Source: Phocaeicola abscessus CCUG 55929
GTDB taxonomy: Bacteria; Bacteroidota; Bacteroidia; Bacteroidales; Bacteroidaceae
Assembly: GCF_000312445.1 (NCBI RefSeq)
Contig: NZ_HE997182.1
Coordinates: 594,841-658,840, forward strand
DNA: 64,000 nucleotides
Reading direction: 5' to 3'
In this document: in pieces, positions 26,462 to 35,988 of the stretch
Layout: every line of letters begins with the position of its first letter
Position numbering within the stretch: position 1 is the first letter of the stretch
Notes under the pieces: model-generated
The model's input: the letters and a program-made list of their open reading frames with translations, nothing else
Database searches by the model: none
Told to the model about the DNA's origin: nothing
Position numbers and translations under genes: made by a program

Positions 26462-28102
26462 TCAGTAATTCTCGTTCTGCGTCAACGAACCGCCCACATA
26501 GTCGATTTCCGTCTGAGGGATCGGGTAAGGCCAGGTTTTATCCGTTACGTTGGTCCCCGTACCGCTGTAGACACCTTCGTCCGTCCGCCCGAAAGCTTGC
26601 ATGGTCGGCACGAATATTTTCCAGCGCAACAGATCGTAGAGGCGCAGTCCTTCGCCTGCAAATTCTACTCTGCGTTCGTGCCTGACGGCGGCACGCAGGT
26701 CGTCGGAGAGCTTCACTTTATATTTTTCATCGAATATTTTTTCCGTTACCTTTTGATTTTCGGGGATATTAAACTTTCTGTACTTGGCATACGAATCCGT
26801 GGAAGAGGTGGTTACGAAGGCTCGACGACGCACCTTGTTGATCATGTCTGCCGCCGATTGTTTATCGCCGCCGGTTTCGATCAAACATTCCGCGTACATC
26901 AACAGGACGTCGGCATAACGGATGTGGAAGAACGACCAATCCGTATGTATCAGATCTCCATCCGGCCTTCTGGAATAATCCACCCACAATTTCCGGTTGT
27001 GCTGGAGCGAATAATCGTCGTAACCGGAGTAGTCGTGGAGTTCCGTCGTAACGCCGTCGCCTTTATAGAAGATATCTCCGGACGACATCACGGTGTGCGT
27101 CAGGCGCGGATCGCCGATTTCATACTCGTCGACCAAATTCCTCGTAGGACATTCTCCTCCCCATCCTCCGGTGGTATTGCGTCCGATACACATTTGCGGG
27201 ACGACGCTTCCCGTGGTATAATTGGGGATATAGGCCCGGGGAGTCAAAAAGATCGCTTCGTCGGACATATAACCTTTCGGCACGCTGTTGAAGAGCGTCT
27301 CATAGTCGTTTACCAAATCGAATGAACCGCTCTCTATCACGTTTTTCAAATCGGGCAAGGCGCCTTCGTAATCTCCGAAAAACATTTTAACCCGCGCCCT
27401 GAACGATAGCGCGGCTTCTTTGGAAACCCTGCCGAATTCCGATTCCGGAATTTGAGCGGCAGCAGGCAGATTCGGTTCGGATACGGCTGCATTCAAATCG
27501 CTCAGGATAAATTCCTTGACGGCCTTTCCGTCCGACTTCGAGATCTGCCGCTTTTCGGTAGCGGTTAACGGACGGTCGATAATCGGGATATTCTGAAACA
27601 TCACAGCTAAGTCGAAATAATAGAAGGCGCGCAGAAATTTGGCTTCGGCGATCCAGCGCAGAATCTCTGCTTCGGGTACGATGGTTCCGCCCGTAGCGAT
27701 GACTTTCGTTTCGGGCGTTACTGTCGCCAGGAATACGTTACAGCACGAAACGGCTTGATATCGGTGATTCCATAAGTCTCTCAACAGGCTGCTGGTGGCG
27801 GGAGGATTGCCCCTGCTCACTTCCGTAACAACCACTCTATCGGCGGCGTCCGAGCCTCCTTTCATACAGTCGTCGGTGAGCTGGTCTCCCATATCGAATC
27901 TCATTTGTTGAAAGTTCCAGTGATCTAAAATAGGCGTATAGCAGTTGATAAGCAGTTTGAATCCGCCGTTTTCCGAATTTAAATACACCGACTCGTCCAC
28001 TGAGCCGAGAGGACGGCGATTTAAGAATTCGGACGTACAACTTGAAAGGAAGATATGGGTGAGTAAGGCCGTTCCTAAATACTTGAATAGAGATGTTTTC
28101 AT
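26462..28102 (-). CDS. SusD/RagB-family nutrient-binding lipoprotein (pair 1)
   Basis: A 546-residue surface lipoprotein with signal MKTSLFKYLGTALLTHIFLS and the lipobox Cys in LSSC. It has the SusD family start (FLNRRPLGSVDES), the helical TPR core (IAEAKFLRAFYYFDLAVMF) and the C-terminal hallmarks FFHIRYADVLLMYAECL, RHERRVEFAGEGLRLYDLLRW and YPIPQTEI. It caps the SusC channel encoded 12 bases upstream and captures oligomeric ligand. No enzymes follow it, so the substrate is not evident. It is the last gene of the long minus-strand uptake locus. Confidence 0.93.
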   Translation of the reverse strand: MKTSLFKYLGTALLTHIFLSSCTSEFLNRRPLGSVDESVYLNSENGGFKLLINCYTPILDHWNFQQMRFDMGDQLTDDCMKGGSDAADRVVVTEVSRGNPPATSSLLRDLWNHRYQAVSCCNVFLATVTPETKVIATGGTIVPEAEILRWIAEAKFLRAFYYFDLAVMFQNIPIIDRPLTATEKRQISKSDGKAVKEFILSDLNAAVSEPNLPAAAQIPESEFGRVSKEAALSFRARVKMFFGDYEGALPDLKNVIESGSFDLVNDYETLFNSVPKGYMSDEAIFLTPRAYIPNYTTGSVVPQMCIGRNTTGGWGGECPTRNLVDEYEIGDPRLTHTVMSSGDIFYKGDGVTTELHDYSGYDDYSLQHNRKLWVDYSRRPDGDLIHTDWSFFHIRYADVLLMYAECLIETGGDKQSAADMINKVRRRAFVTTSSTDSYAKYRKFNIPENQKVTEKIFDEKYKVKLSDDLRAAVRHERRVEFAGEGLRLYDLLRWKIFVPTMQAFGRTDEGVYSGTGTNVTDKTWPYPIPQTEIDYVGGSLTQNENY

Positions 28103-28114
28103 ACGATGTTCTTT

Positions 28115-31100
28115 TTAAAATTTCATATTGACGCCAAACAGGATCGTGCGAGGTTGGGGATAATATCCCATATCGACACCCTTGTACCGGGGATTCTTAT
28201 TGAATTCGCCAATCTCGGGATCCAATCCGGAATACCCCGTGATAGTGAATAAGTTTTGTGCTGCCACATACACGCGCAGCTTATTTACATTTATCTTCCG
28301 AGTGCTGGAAGCCGGTAGGGTATAGCCTAATTGCAGATTCTTCAAGCGTACGTACGATCCGTCTTCTATGAACCAGTCGGACATTTCCCTGTTCAATCTG
28401 CTATCCGCGTCGATGGCGAAATTTTTATTCGTGCTTCCCGGCCCGTTCCAGAATGTCGTCAAAATATCTTTGGGAGCGTTGTACCAACCTACGCCGCCGT
28501 ACAGGTCATACTTTAAGATGTTTAAGAGGTCGTTGCCTACCGACCCTTGGAAGAATGCGATGAGATCGAATCCTTTATACTGCCCTCCTAAGGTCAGTCC
28601 GAAGGTAAAATCGGGGTGGGGATTGCCGATCATCGTCCTGTCGTTATTGTCGAGCTTGCCGTCCTTATTCCGGTCGACGAACTTCAAGTCTCCGGCTTTG
28701 GCATGAGGCATGATCTGTTGTCCGTTGTTGACATAGTTAGCCACTTCTTCCTGCGTTTGGAACACGCCATCCGTTTTATAACCGTAGTAATACCCGATCG
28801 GTTTTCCCACTTCGGTCATCGTGTAGGTGTAATAGCCCAGGTGCACGTCTGTTCCGGGGATATTGGCATCGCTGCCCAGGTTCGTCACCTTATTTTTATA
28901 GGTCGATACGTTGGCATGGATCATGTATCCGAAATCATTGATTTTTCCATCGTATTCGACGGTTATTTCAAAGCCTCGGTTGTCAATGCTTCCGGCATTC
29001 ACCCAAGGGATGTTGGGGAATCCCAAGCCTGCCGGAACGGGGACTTGCACCAACATGTCGTCGGTCTTGCGATTGTAATAATCGAAAGAGACTCTCAACG
29101 ATCCGTTGAGGAACGATAAATCCAACCCGATATCGAACTGCCGGGTGGTCTCCCACTTCAAGTCTTCGTTGCCCACTTGACTCCTCCTTCCGGAGAGTTG
29201 CGGATTATTGATGCCGAACAGTACGTAATCGCTATTGGAAAACAGGTTCAGATAAGCTCCTCCGGGAATGGTCTGATTGCCAATTTCGCCCCAACCTACT
29301 CTGACTTTTCCTTGCGAAAGCCATTTTTTTATCCCGTTCATGAACGGTTCTTCGGAGAAATTCCAACCTCCGGATATGGAAGGAAATATTCCCCACCGAT
29401 GCCCGGCTGCGAATTGCGAAGAGCCGTCGTATCGAACATTCGCCGTCAACAGGTATCTATTGGCGTAGGAATAAAATATTCTGCCGAAGTATGAATTCAA
29501 GGTGTTGACGGTATAGTAACCTCTTGCGGCGGGATTCAATGTGCCGGCATCGATGATTTGCTGTCCCTTTTCATTGTTGATCATGCCCTGTTTAGATGCG
29601 CCGATGTATTCGTAACGGTTTTTTTCGGCAGAGGTGCCTGCCATTGCCGTGACATGATGTTCGCCCCATTTTTGAATGTATGTCAGATAATTGTCGAAGA
29701 CCCAATAATCTGTGTTGGACAGAAAGCGGCTTGCCGTAGCGTACGAACTGTATTCATCGCCATCCAAATAGTATTTGGGAGTGAATCCGTCGGATTGATC
29801 GCGGATCAAATCGATCGATATGCTCGATTTGAAAGTCAGGGAAGGGGCTATTTTAAAGTCGCCGGATAAGCCGACTTTGGTGGCTGTTCCGTGCCATTTA
29901 TTTAAGCCGGCGCGATGGACTTGAGCGACCGGATTGTTTTTGTTGGAGTACAATACGCCGGTATACTTCGACCACGGATTAGTGGGTTCGTAGGAATCGT
30001 AAATCCTGTCTTTCAAGAATTCCGGTACGTCGACCAGCTTGTCGCGGTATACGGGAGTGATCGGGTCGGCGGCGGCGGCGGTGAAGACCGTAGCTTGGTA
30101 CGAATTGTTTTCGTCGATGTTTTTCCGCTCTTCGTACGATACGTTCACGTTGGCCGAGAGAGCCAGCCATTTCTTAACCTCTGCATCTACATTCAATCTG
30201 CCGTTTAAACGTTTGTATGCGGAACCTTTTACGAGTCCTTGGTGATCCATATAGCCGAAACTGCTTCGATACCTCCATTTATTCATTCCTCCGGAGAAAG
30301 CGATGTGATAATTTTGGTTCAGCGCTTCGGACGGGCTGTTGGTAATGGCCTTCCACCAATTTGTCCCTTGTCTTCCGCTATTCTTGGAGAGGAAATTCAA
30401 GATCGTTTCTCTTTTCTCCGGGGTGGAGAAGTCTGAGATCAATTCTTTGCCTGCGGCGGTATAGGCTCTGTTCTTATATTCCATGAAGCCTTCCGCATCC
30501 AGCATGTCGTATTCTTTGTTGGCCGATTGGAAACCGACGCTGGCGTCGAATTCAATGTTCGTCACGTACGTATCTCCTTTTTCTCCGCGCTTGGTGGTGA
30601 TCAGTATCACGCCGTTGGCCGCGCGCGACCCATAGATCGCCTGGGCGGAAGCGTCTTTCAATACCTCTATGTTTTGGATATCGTGGGCATTCAGCCAACC
30701 GATGCCGCCTTGCGGTAAACCGTCTACCACGTAGAGCGGATCGTTGCCGTTCAGCGTCCCTATACCGCGAATGCGGACATCGCCCAGCGCGCCGGGGCTA
30801 CCGGAATTGGCAGTTACGGTCACGCCCGCTATTTTTCCCTGTAAGGCGTCCGATGCGCTGCGAAGCGGTAAATTCGAGAGTTGATCTCCTTTGATTTGAG
30901 AAACTGCACCGGTCAAGTCCCTCTTCTGCATGAAGCCGTATCCCACCACCACTACCTCGTCCAATGCTTCCGCATCTTCTTTCAAGACGATGTTTACGAT
31001 TTGCCGATCTCCGAGTCTGATTTCAACGGTGGTATAGCCAATATAAGAAACCACCAGGGTCGGGTGGTCGGAGACTGTCAAGACAAAGTTGCCCTCCACG

Positions 31101-31378
31101 TCGGTGACGGTACCGTTCGCAGTGCCTTTCTCCAGCACATTGGCACCGATGACGGGATCGCCCGAAGAATCTACGACTTTCCCACGTATGCGGCGATGCT
31201 GATCGACGGATTCTCTCCCGTTCGCATCACACGATTCCTCCGCTCGGGGAGTGAGCACGCCATCCGAATACCTTCCAGATGGCGAAGCCGAACCGACGCA
31301 AAGGAATAGCAGCAAAGCGGTCATTTTCATACCGCGCAAGAAATGTTTCCACGTTTTGTAACCAGATAGAACGTTCAT
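28115..31378 (-). CDS. SusC/RagA-family TonB-dependent transporter (pair 1)
   Basis: 1087 residues from the ATG at 31378 (MNVLSGYKTWKHFLRGMKMT). An alternative ATG at 31408 is possible, but the bases before 31378 are A/T rich as usual for starts in this phylum. A signal peptide is followed by a carboxypeptidase-like domain (about 60-140), the SusC box DEVVVVGYG, a plug (VRIRGIGTLNGNDPLYVVDG, then IEVLKDASAQAIYGSRAANG) and a C-terminal beta-barrel ending in Phe (ILFGVNMKF). It lacks the STN signalling domain found in the other SusC of this locus, so it should not itself signal to the FecR anti-sigma. Confidence 0.95.
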   Translation of the reverse strand: MNVLSGYKTWKHFLRGMKMTALLLFLCVGSASPSGRYSDGVLTPRAEESCDANGRESVDQHRRIRGKVVDSSGDPVIGANVLEKGTANGTVTDVEGNFVLTVSDHPTLVVSYIGYTTVEIRLGDRQIVNIVLKEDAEALDEVVVVGYGFMQKRDLTGAVSQIKGDQLSNLPLRSASDALQGKIAGVTVTANSGSPGALGDVRIRGIGTLNGNDPLYVVDGLPQGGIGWLNAHDIQNIEVLKDASAQAIYGSRAANGVILITTKRGEKGDTYVTNIEFDASVGFQSANKEYDMLDAEGFMEYKNRAYTAAGKELISDFSTPEKRETILNFLSKNSGRQGTNWWKAITNSPSEALNQNYHIAFSGGMNKWRYRSSFGYMDHQGLVKGSAYKRLNGRLNVDAEVKKWLALSANVNVSYEERKNIDENNSYQATVFTAAAADPITPVYRDKLVDVPEFLKDRIYDSYEPTNPWSKYTGVLYSNKNNPVAQVHRAGLNKWHGTATKVGLSGDFKIAPSLTFKSSISIDLIRDQSDGFTPKYYLDGDEYSSYATASRFLSNTDYWVFDNYLTYIQKWGEHHVTAMAGTSAEKNRYEYIGASKQGMINNEKGQQIIDAGTLNPAARGYYTVNTLNSYFGRIFYSYANRYLLTANVRYDGSSQFAAGHRWGIFPSISGGWNFSEEPFMNGIKKWLSQGKVRVGWGEIGNQTIPGGAYLNLFSNSDYVLFGINNPQLSGRRSQVGNEDLKWETTRQFDIGLDLSFLNGSLRVSFDYYNRKTDDMLVQVPVPAGLGFPNIPWVNAGSIDNRGFEITVEYDGKINDFGYMIHANVSTYKNKVTNLGSDANIPGTDVHLGYYTYTMTEVGKPIGYYYGYKTDGVFQTQEEVANYVNNGQQIMPHAKAGDLKFVDRNKDGKLDNNDRTMIGNPHPDFTFGLTLGGQYKGFDLIAFFQGSVGNDLLNILKYDLYGGVGWYNAPKDILTTFWNGPGSTNKNFAIDADSRLNREMSDWFIEDGSYVRLKNLQLGYTLPASSTRKINVNKLRVYVAAQNLFTITGYSGLDPEIGEFNKNPRYKGVDMGYYPQPRTILFGVNMKF

Positions 31379-31691
31379 ACTTTTACATATAATTTTAAGG
31401 TTCGACATTCGTGTGATGGATATACGGTGACGTACTTCGGTTTCTCGTTTCAGTTACTGTTCGGGCGACAGCCTGGTTATGCTGGTAATACGATCGAGAA
31501 GTTTCGACCCCTAAACCGAACAGGGAAAAGATACCGCCGACGAAGGGAATACGTCCCGTAGGAGGGATGAAAAGAGGGAGATGCCGGTTATCGCCTTCGT
31601 TTGACGTGCACGAAGAAGCAATTCCTATCGGGGATTCGCCCTTTAGAGGACAGACGTTGGAGCGAATCGACAACCCTGCCGCCATGGAACG
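31379..31691. other. Upstream region of SusC pair 1, no gene seen
   Basis: About 310 bases between the SusC start and the hairpin at 31692-31720. Open frames here are short and resemble nothing known. No TAnnTTTG element is present on the minus strand near the SusC start, so this pair may depend on another sigma factor or on read-through from the upstream operon. Confidence 0.4.
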
Positions 31692-31720
31692 AACCCCGAC
31701 AGTTCCATCGGGTCGGGGTT
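31692..31720 (-). terminator. Hairpin downstream of the TIM-barrel gene
   Basis: AACCCCGAC (31692-31700) and GTCGGGGTT (31712-31720) form a perfect 9-bp GC-rich stem with an 11-base loop, 41 bases beyond the stop at 31761. No T-tract follows on the minus strand, so it may be a weak or processed terminator separating the oxidoreductase operon from SusC pair 1. Confidence 0.5.
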
Positions 31721-31760
31721 GTGCTTCGGTTCTTCGAACGCGGTCGGCGAAGTAAACGAT

Positions 31761-32687
31761 TTAAACGGAGTGAATTCGGACGTAGGATAGGATCCGATCC
31801 ATTCGTTCCGATATCTTCTTCAAACGGTCCTTGTCGCCACCGTCTACTTCGGCGGTCATCCATCCGCCTTCGTAGCCGATGTCGTTTAACGCTCTCATGA
31901 CTACGGGCCAATTGTTATCGCCTTCCAACAATTCGACCTGAAAGCCCTCGCGCAATCCTTTCTTATTCATGATGTCCCGGCTGAATTCCTTGACATGCAA
32001 CTTAAAGATTCGCTTATTCAGCGTGGCGATCCAATGTTCAGGCCATCCATAGCGTAAGATATTGCCGATGTCGAAATACCAGCCGATCAACGGGTGATTG
32101 ATTTCGTCCACAAATCGTCGGGCTTCGATCGGGCTCAAAATAAAATTACCCCATACATTTTCCAAGCCGATTTTGACCCCGGTTTTTTCCACTTTGGGGA
32201 TCAATTCTCTGACAGCAGCTAACGCGTGGTTATAAGCTTGTTCGTAAGGGATGTGCTCGTTGACGACTCCGGGTACGACCAACACCGTGTCTCCCCCGAG
32301 CATTTTAGTCTCTTCCAACGACTGGGCAACCGATGCGATGCACGCCTGCCTAACGTCAGCATTCGGATGGGAGAGCGGTTTGGCCCAATGATCCTTATTG
32401 ACCGTGCTCGGAAGTTCGATGCCTGTCTTTTCTTTTGCTTCGATCAGTTCCGAGACGGGAAATTCCAGCGGACTGTTGAATTCTATCCCGTCGAATCCGA
32501 TGTCTTTTACCATTTTAAATTTGTCTAACAATGAATACTTCCCGGCGATCATCCCGTAACCGAGCGATTTTTTGATGCTGCTTTTAGCCTTCTCCCGGAA
32601 GTGAAGCATCGATGCATTCATGCTGTCCGGCATCATGGACAGGCTTGTCAGAAGAGCGGCGGATTTTACAAATTTTCTCCTTTTCAT
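31761..32687 (-). CDS. Tat-exported xylose-isomerase-like TIM-barrel protein
   Basis: 308 residues from the ATG at 32687; the start MKRRKFVKSAALLTS is a twin-arginine signal, so the enzyme should fold before export. The body is an AP-endonuclease-2 / sugar isomerase-epimerase barrel. The likely metal ligands are Glu in GLENVW, Asp in WYFDIGN, His in KLHVKEF and Glu in MTAEVDGGD. The gene begins 7 bases after the Gfo/Idh/MocA gene and should be cotranscribed. In Bacteroidetes such pairs act on keto-sugar intermediates made by the oxidoreductase. The exact reaction (isomerase, epimerase or lyase/hydratase) is not readable from the sequence. Confidence 0.85.
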   Translation of the reverse strand: MKRRKFVKSAALLTSLSMMPDSMNASMLHFREKAKSSIKKSLGYGMIAGKYSLLDKFKMVKDIGFDGIEFNSPLEFPVSELIEAKEKTGIELPSTVNKDHWAKPLSHPNADVRQACIASVAQSLEETKMLGGDTVLVVPGVVNEHIPYEQAYNHALAAVRELIPKVEKTGVKIGLENVWGNFILSPIEARRFVDEINHPLIGWYFDIGNILRYGWPEHWIATLNKRIFKLHVKEFSRDIMNKKGLREGFQVELLEGDNNWPVVMRALNDIGYEGGWMTAEVDGGDKDRLKKISERMDRILSYVRIHSV

Positions 32688-32694
32688 CTTTTGT

Positions 32695-34017
32695 CTATTT
32701 AAATGATGAGACTCCGGGGATAGCAATGGGCAAATCGTATGTCGTTTCCCAGGAGACGGGTCCGGGGAACAACGCTTCCGTAGAGCAAAGGGCCTGCTCG
32801 CACGTGATGGTCTGTCCCGTATAGGCGGCTATCCTTCCTGTCAGTGCGATCAAATTGGATCTGGTCATCCAGTCGCCGTCGTTGATCGGCTGATTATTTC
32901 TGATGGAGGCGAATAGTTCGTCGTGCTCCAGTTGATACATACCTCTCGACTTCGCTTTTTGGTAAGCATTTTCGTCCGTAAACTTCGTTTCATCCTGATA
33001 TATCCAGGGATGGGAGCCCTTGATTTCATGGACGCCGGTACGACAGTCTACGATGCATTTGCCGTCCGTCCCTACGAATTCGACGCCGTAGGAAGGTGAC
33101 GTTCCGTTTTGTTGTCGACAGGAGAAATAGGCCTTTGTCCCGTTGGGATACTCATATGTCACGGCAAAGTGATCGTAGACATTACCGAACTTTTTGTCGA
33201 CCCTCTTCTGTCTGCCTCCCGAACCGGTGGCTCGAACGGGCAATGTGTCGCCCATTCCCCATTGTAACATATCCAAACTGTGTATGGCCTGTTCGATGAT
33301 ATGATCTCCCGACAGCCAGTTATAATAGAGCCAGTTCCGAAGTTTGTACTCCATATCCGACCATCCGTCTCGGCGTTCTTTGAACCAGAGCTCTCCGGTA
33401 TTGTAGGTGGCTTCTACCGTAAGTATTTCTCCGATTTGACCGTTTATTATCCGATTGAAAGTTTCTCTTTTAGGCAGATGATACCGCCAGCAGAATCCGG
33501 AAATCAACGACAGGTGTTTTTCTCTCGCCTTTTGGGTTGCCATAATTACTCGACGGAGACCGGGGCCGTCCACGGCGAAGGGTTTCTCGCAAAACAGGTG
33601 TTTGCCGGCATTCACGGCGTATTCCAGGTGATCCGGTCGGAAAGCCGGTGGAGCGGCTAACAAGACCACATCCACATCCGAGTCGATTAATTTCTGATAA
33701 GCGTCCAGCCCGATGAATTTCTTATCGGGCGAGACCTGCACTTTCTGAGGGAATTTTTCTTTTAGCCTTCGATAGGATGTCTCCAGTTGGTCGTCGAAAA
33801 CATCCGCCATTGCCGTCAATACGACATTTGGATCCGCATTCAACGCTTCTTCGGTTGCTCCGCTTCCTCGTCCGCCGCAACCTATTAGACCGACTTTTAA
33901 GGTATTGCTGTGGGTCGACCGCGACGATTCCGCCGAAATGGTAGGGGTAGCGGGTATCATACTGCTTATCGTGGCGGCACCAGCTACTTTTAAAAAGTTT
34001 CTTCTTGAGTATTTCAT
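32695..34017 (-). CDS. Tat-exported Gfo/Idh/MocA-family oxidoreductase
   Basis: A 440-residue NAD(P)-dependent dehydrogenase with a twin-arginine signal (MKYSRRNFLKVAGAATISSM). The Rossmann dinucleotide loop is LKVGLIGCGGRGSG, the family Lys motif is FCEKPFAVD, and WLSGDHIIEQAIHSLDMLQW carries the probable catalytic His. Export with a folded cofactor explains the Tat signal. Members of this subfamily oxidise sugar hydroxyls (often C3), and GH109 hydrolases are related. It lies between SusD pair 2 and the TIM-barrel gene on the same strand, which ties it to an imported or surface-bound glycoside. Substrate unknown. Confidence 0.9.
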   Translation of the reverse strand: MKYSRRNFLKVAGAATISSMIPATPTISAESSRSTHSNTLKVGLIGCGGRGSGATEEALNADPNVVLTAMADVFDDQLETSYRRLKEKFPQKVQVSPDKKFIGLDAYQKLIDSDVDVVLLAAPPAFRPDHLEYAVNAGKHLFCEKPFAVDGPGLRRVIMATQKAREKHLSLISGFCWRYHLPKRETFNRIINGQIGEILTVEATYNTGELWFKERRDGWSDMEYKLRNWLYYNWLSGDHIIEQAIHSLDMLQWGMGDTLPVRATGSGGRQKRVDKKFGNVYDHFAVTYEYPNGTKAYFSCRQQNGTSPSYGVEFVGTDGKCIVDCRTGVHEIKGSHPWIYQDETKFTDENAYQKAKSRGMYQLEHDELFASIRNNQPINDGDWMTRSNLIALTGRIAAYTGQTITCEQALCSTEALFPGPVSWETTYDLPIAIPGVSSFK

Positions 34018-34038
34018 AATATGTAAAATTTAATGTGT

Positions 34039-35958
34039 TTAATAACCTGGATTTTGTCGTAATTTTGGGGCTTTATTGATTTCTTCGATAGCGATGGGAA
34101 GCCAATATTGCCTGTCTTTCCATTCTCTTGAATCGGCCCATGTAGTAGTATTGTAGATGTAAAACGAAACACCGTCTTCGAAATGATAGATGTGGGTCGG
34201 GCTGAAACTCTTTATTACTTTATCGCAAATCATCCACTTCCTGATGCAATACCATCTGTCTCCTTCGCCCATCATTTCGATCAGCCTTTCGTGTCTATAC
34301 CATTCTCTGGCTTGTTCCTGAGTCGCAATCAATGCCCGACTCGGCAATCCTGCGCGGTTTCTCACCAGATTTAATGTTTTTAGTCCCTCTGCGATTTCTC
34401 CGAGTTCGATGCAAGCTTCCGTGTAATCTAACAGTACCTCTGCGTATCGCATTTCAATCCAGGCGTTTTCGTTATTATCCGTTTCGCCGTTGATTCCTAT
34501 GTCGAGCATTTTCCTCAGATAATAACCTGTTTTGGTTCCGTTCCAGGCTTGGTTGGCCGCCGAACGGGAATCGTTGCCTCCTACGGTGACCGCCTCGAGG
34601 TTTTTTATCTCATTCATCAGCTCCGTCACATTTTTCCCGACCAGCCTTTTTCCGGCGCTTTTTACTTTTGCTCCGATTTCGACTTTGTCGTCGGTTTCCG
34701 CTCTTTCTCTCCAAGGTGCTCCATCGAACAAGATAGATGCATAAAAGCGAGGTTCCCTGCCCATATAAGGATTGACCTCTGGATCGCCGAGTTGTTGCTC
34801 TTTCGTATAGGATCTTATATTCGTTTCTCCGGGATTGTATTTATCCCATTTGAACGCGGAACCGTCTTTCATCTCGTACGTTCTTACCAAATCCTCTGTC
34901 GGTTCATTGTTCCCCCAGCAATTATATCCGTTCGGTCCCCAATACAGGTTATTTCGGGCTCTATTTCCCTGTTTATTCAAATATTGTACGCCGAAGATCA
35001 CTTCGTCGTTCCAGGCGTTTTTTTGCAAGAAAATATTCGCGTAGTTATCGGCATATTCCATCACCTGTTCTTCGCTCATAGCGGCGGGAGGTTCGGAAGT
35101 GGAACCGGATAAGGCGTAAGCTCCGTATTTCCCGTCCATAATATCTTTCGCCGCCTTTTGGGAGGCTTGTAAACGCTCTTTGCGATTGTTGTCCATAAAT
35201 GAGACGAACGAATCCGCTTCTTTATAACCGCCGTTGGTCAATTCACCGGCAACAAAGCTCAGCAATCTCGACTTTAACGCAGCCGCAGCTCCCTTGGTGG
35301 CACGTCCCTGAGCGATCTGTCCTTTTACGGGCAATCCGGCGATGGCTTTCTCGATATCGGTTAAGATGAAATCCAACGTTTCTTGCAACGAAGAGCGGGT
35401 AATCGTCGAAAAATCGTCATCGAGGTTATATCGCTTATCGGAAATAATCAGTCCGCCGTAAGCTCTAAGCAAATTGGTGTAGTCGAAAGCGCGGATGAAA
35501 TAGGCCTCCGCTTTTATTTGTCCGATCTTTTCTTCATCAGACTTGGACTTAACAGGCACATTGTCGATGCCGGATAATAAAATATTTACGTTCTTTATAT
35601 TTTTATAGAGGTCGTCCCACAGAATAAAATTGTAACGTACTCCGCTTGTGCCACCGAAATGTCCCAGATAACTGGAAGTCAATGTCCCCTTTGTAAAAGT
35701 CACCTGACCGGCCCTATGGATATTGAGCAGTTCGTCTGTAGAAGAAGATAATAAATCTTCTTTCATTCCCAGTACGTTCTCATGGTCTCCCCCGATTTGA
35801 TCATAACATTGATAGAGAAACGCTTCGACCAAATTGATGTCTTTGAAGAGCGATTCTTCGTTGAAGGAATCCACAGGATCTCTGTCCAATACGTCTTCAC
35901 ACGAAATCATTACCATCGATGAGATAACGATAAAAATAGGATATAGATGTCTTTTCAT
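34039..35958 (-). CDS. SusD/RagB-family nutrient-binding lipoprotein (pair 2)
   Basis: A 639-residue surface lipoprotein with the lipobox Cys in MVMISC, followed by EDVLDRDPVDSFNEESLF, the usual SusD N-terminus. TPR-type helices (IKAEAYFIRAFDYTNLLRAY) and the C-terminal signatures WIEMRYAEVLLDYTEACIEL, RHERLIEMMGEGDRWYCIR and YWLPIAIEEI are present. It partners the STN-type SusC encoded 30 bases upstream. Genes for exported redox enzymes follow directly, which links its ligand to their substrate. Confidence 0.93.
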   Translation of the reverse strand: MKRHLYPIFIVISSMVMISCEDVLDRDPVDSFNEESLFKDINLVEAFLYQCYDQIGGDHENVLGMKEDLLSSSTDELLNIHRAGQVTFTKGTLTSSYLGHFGGTSGVRYNFILWDDLYKNIKNVNILLSGIDNVPVKSKSDEEKIGQIKAEAYFIRAFDYTNLLRAYGGLIISDKRYNLDDDFSTITRSSLQETLDFILTDIEKAIAGLPVKGQIAQGRATKGAAAALKSRLLSFVAGELTNGGYKEADSFVSFMDNNRKERLQASQKAAKDIMDGKYGAYALSGSTSEPPAAMSEEQVMEYADNYANIFLQKNAWNDEVIFGVQYLNKQGNRARNNLYWGPNGYNCWGNNEPTEDLVRTYEMKDGSAFKWDKYNPGETNIRSYTKEQQLGDPEVNPYMGREPRFYASILFDGAPWRERAETDDKVEIGAKVKSAGKRLVGKNVTELMNEIKNLEAVTVGGNDSRSAANQAWNGTKTGYYLRKMLDIGINGETDNNENAWIEMRYAEVLLDYTEACIELGEIAEGLKTLNLVRNRAGLPSRALIATQEQAREWYRHERLIEMMGEGDRWYCIRKWMICDKVIKSFSPTHIYHFEDGVSFYIYNTTTWADSREWKDRQYWLPIAIEEINKAPKLRQNPGY

Positions 35959-35988
35959 ATCATTCAGAATAATAAAGTATTTGTACTA

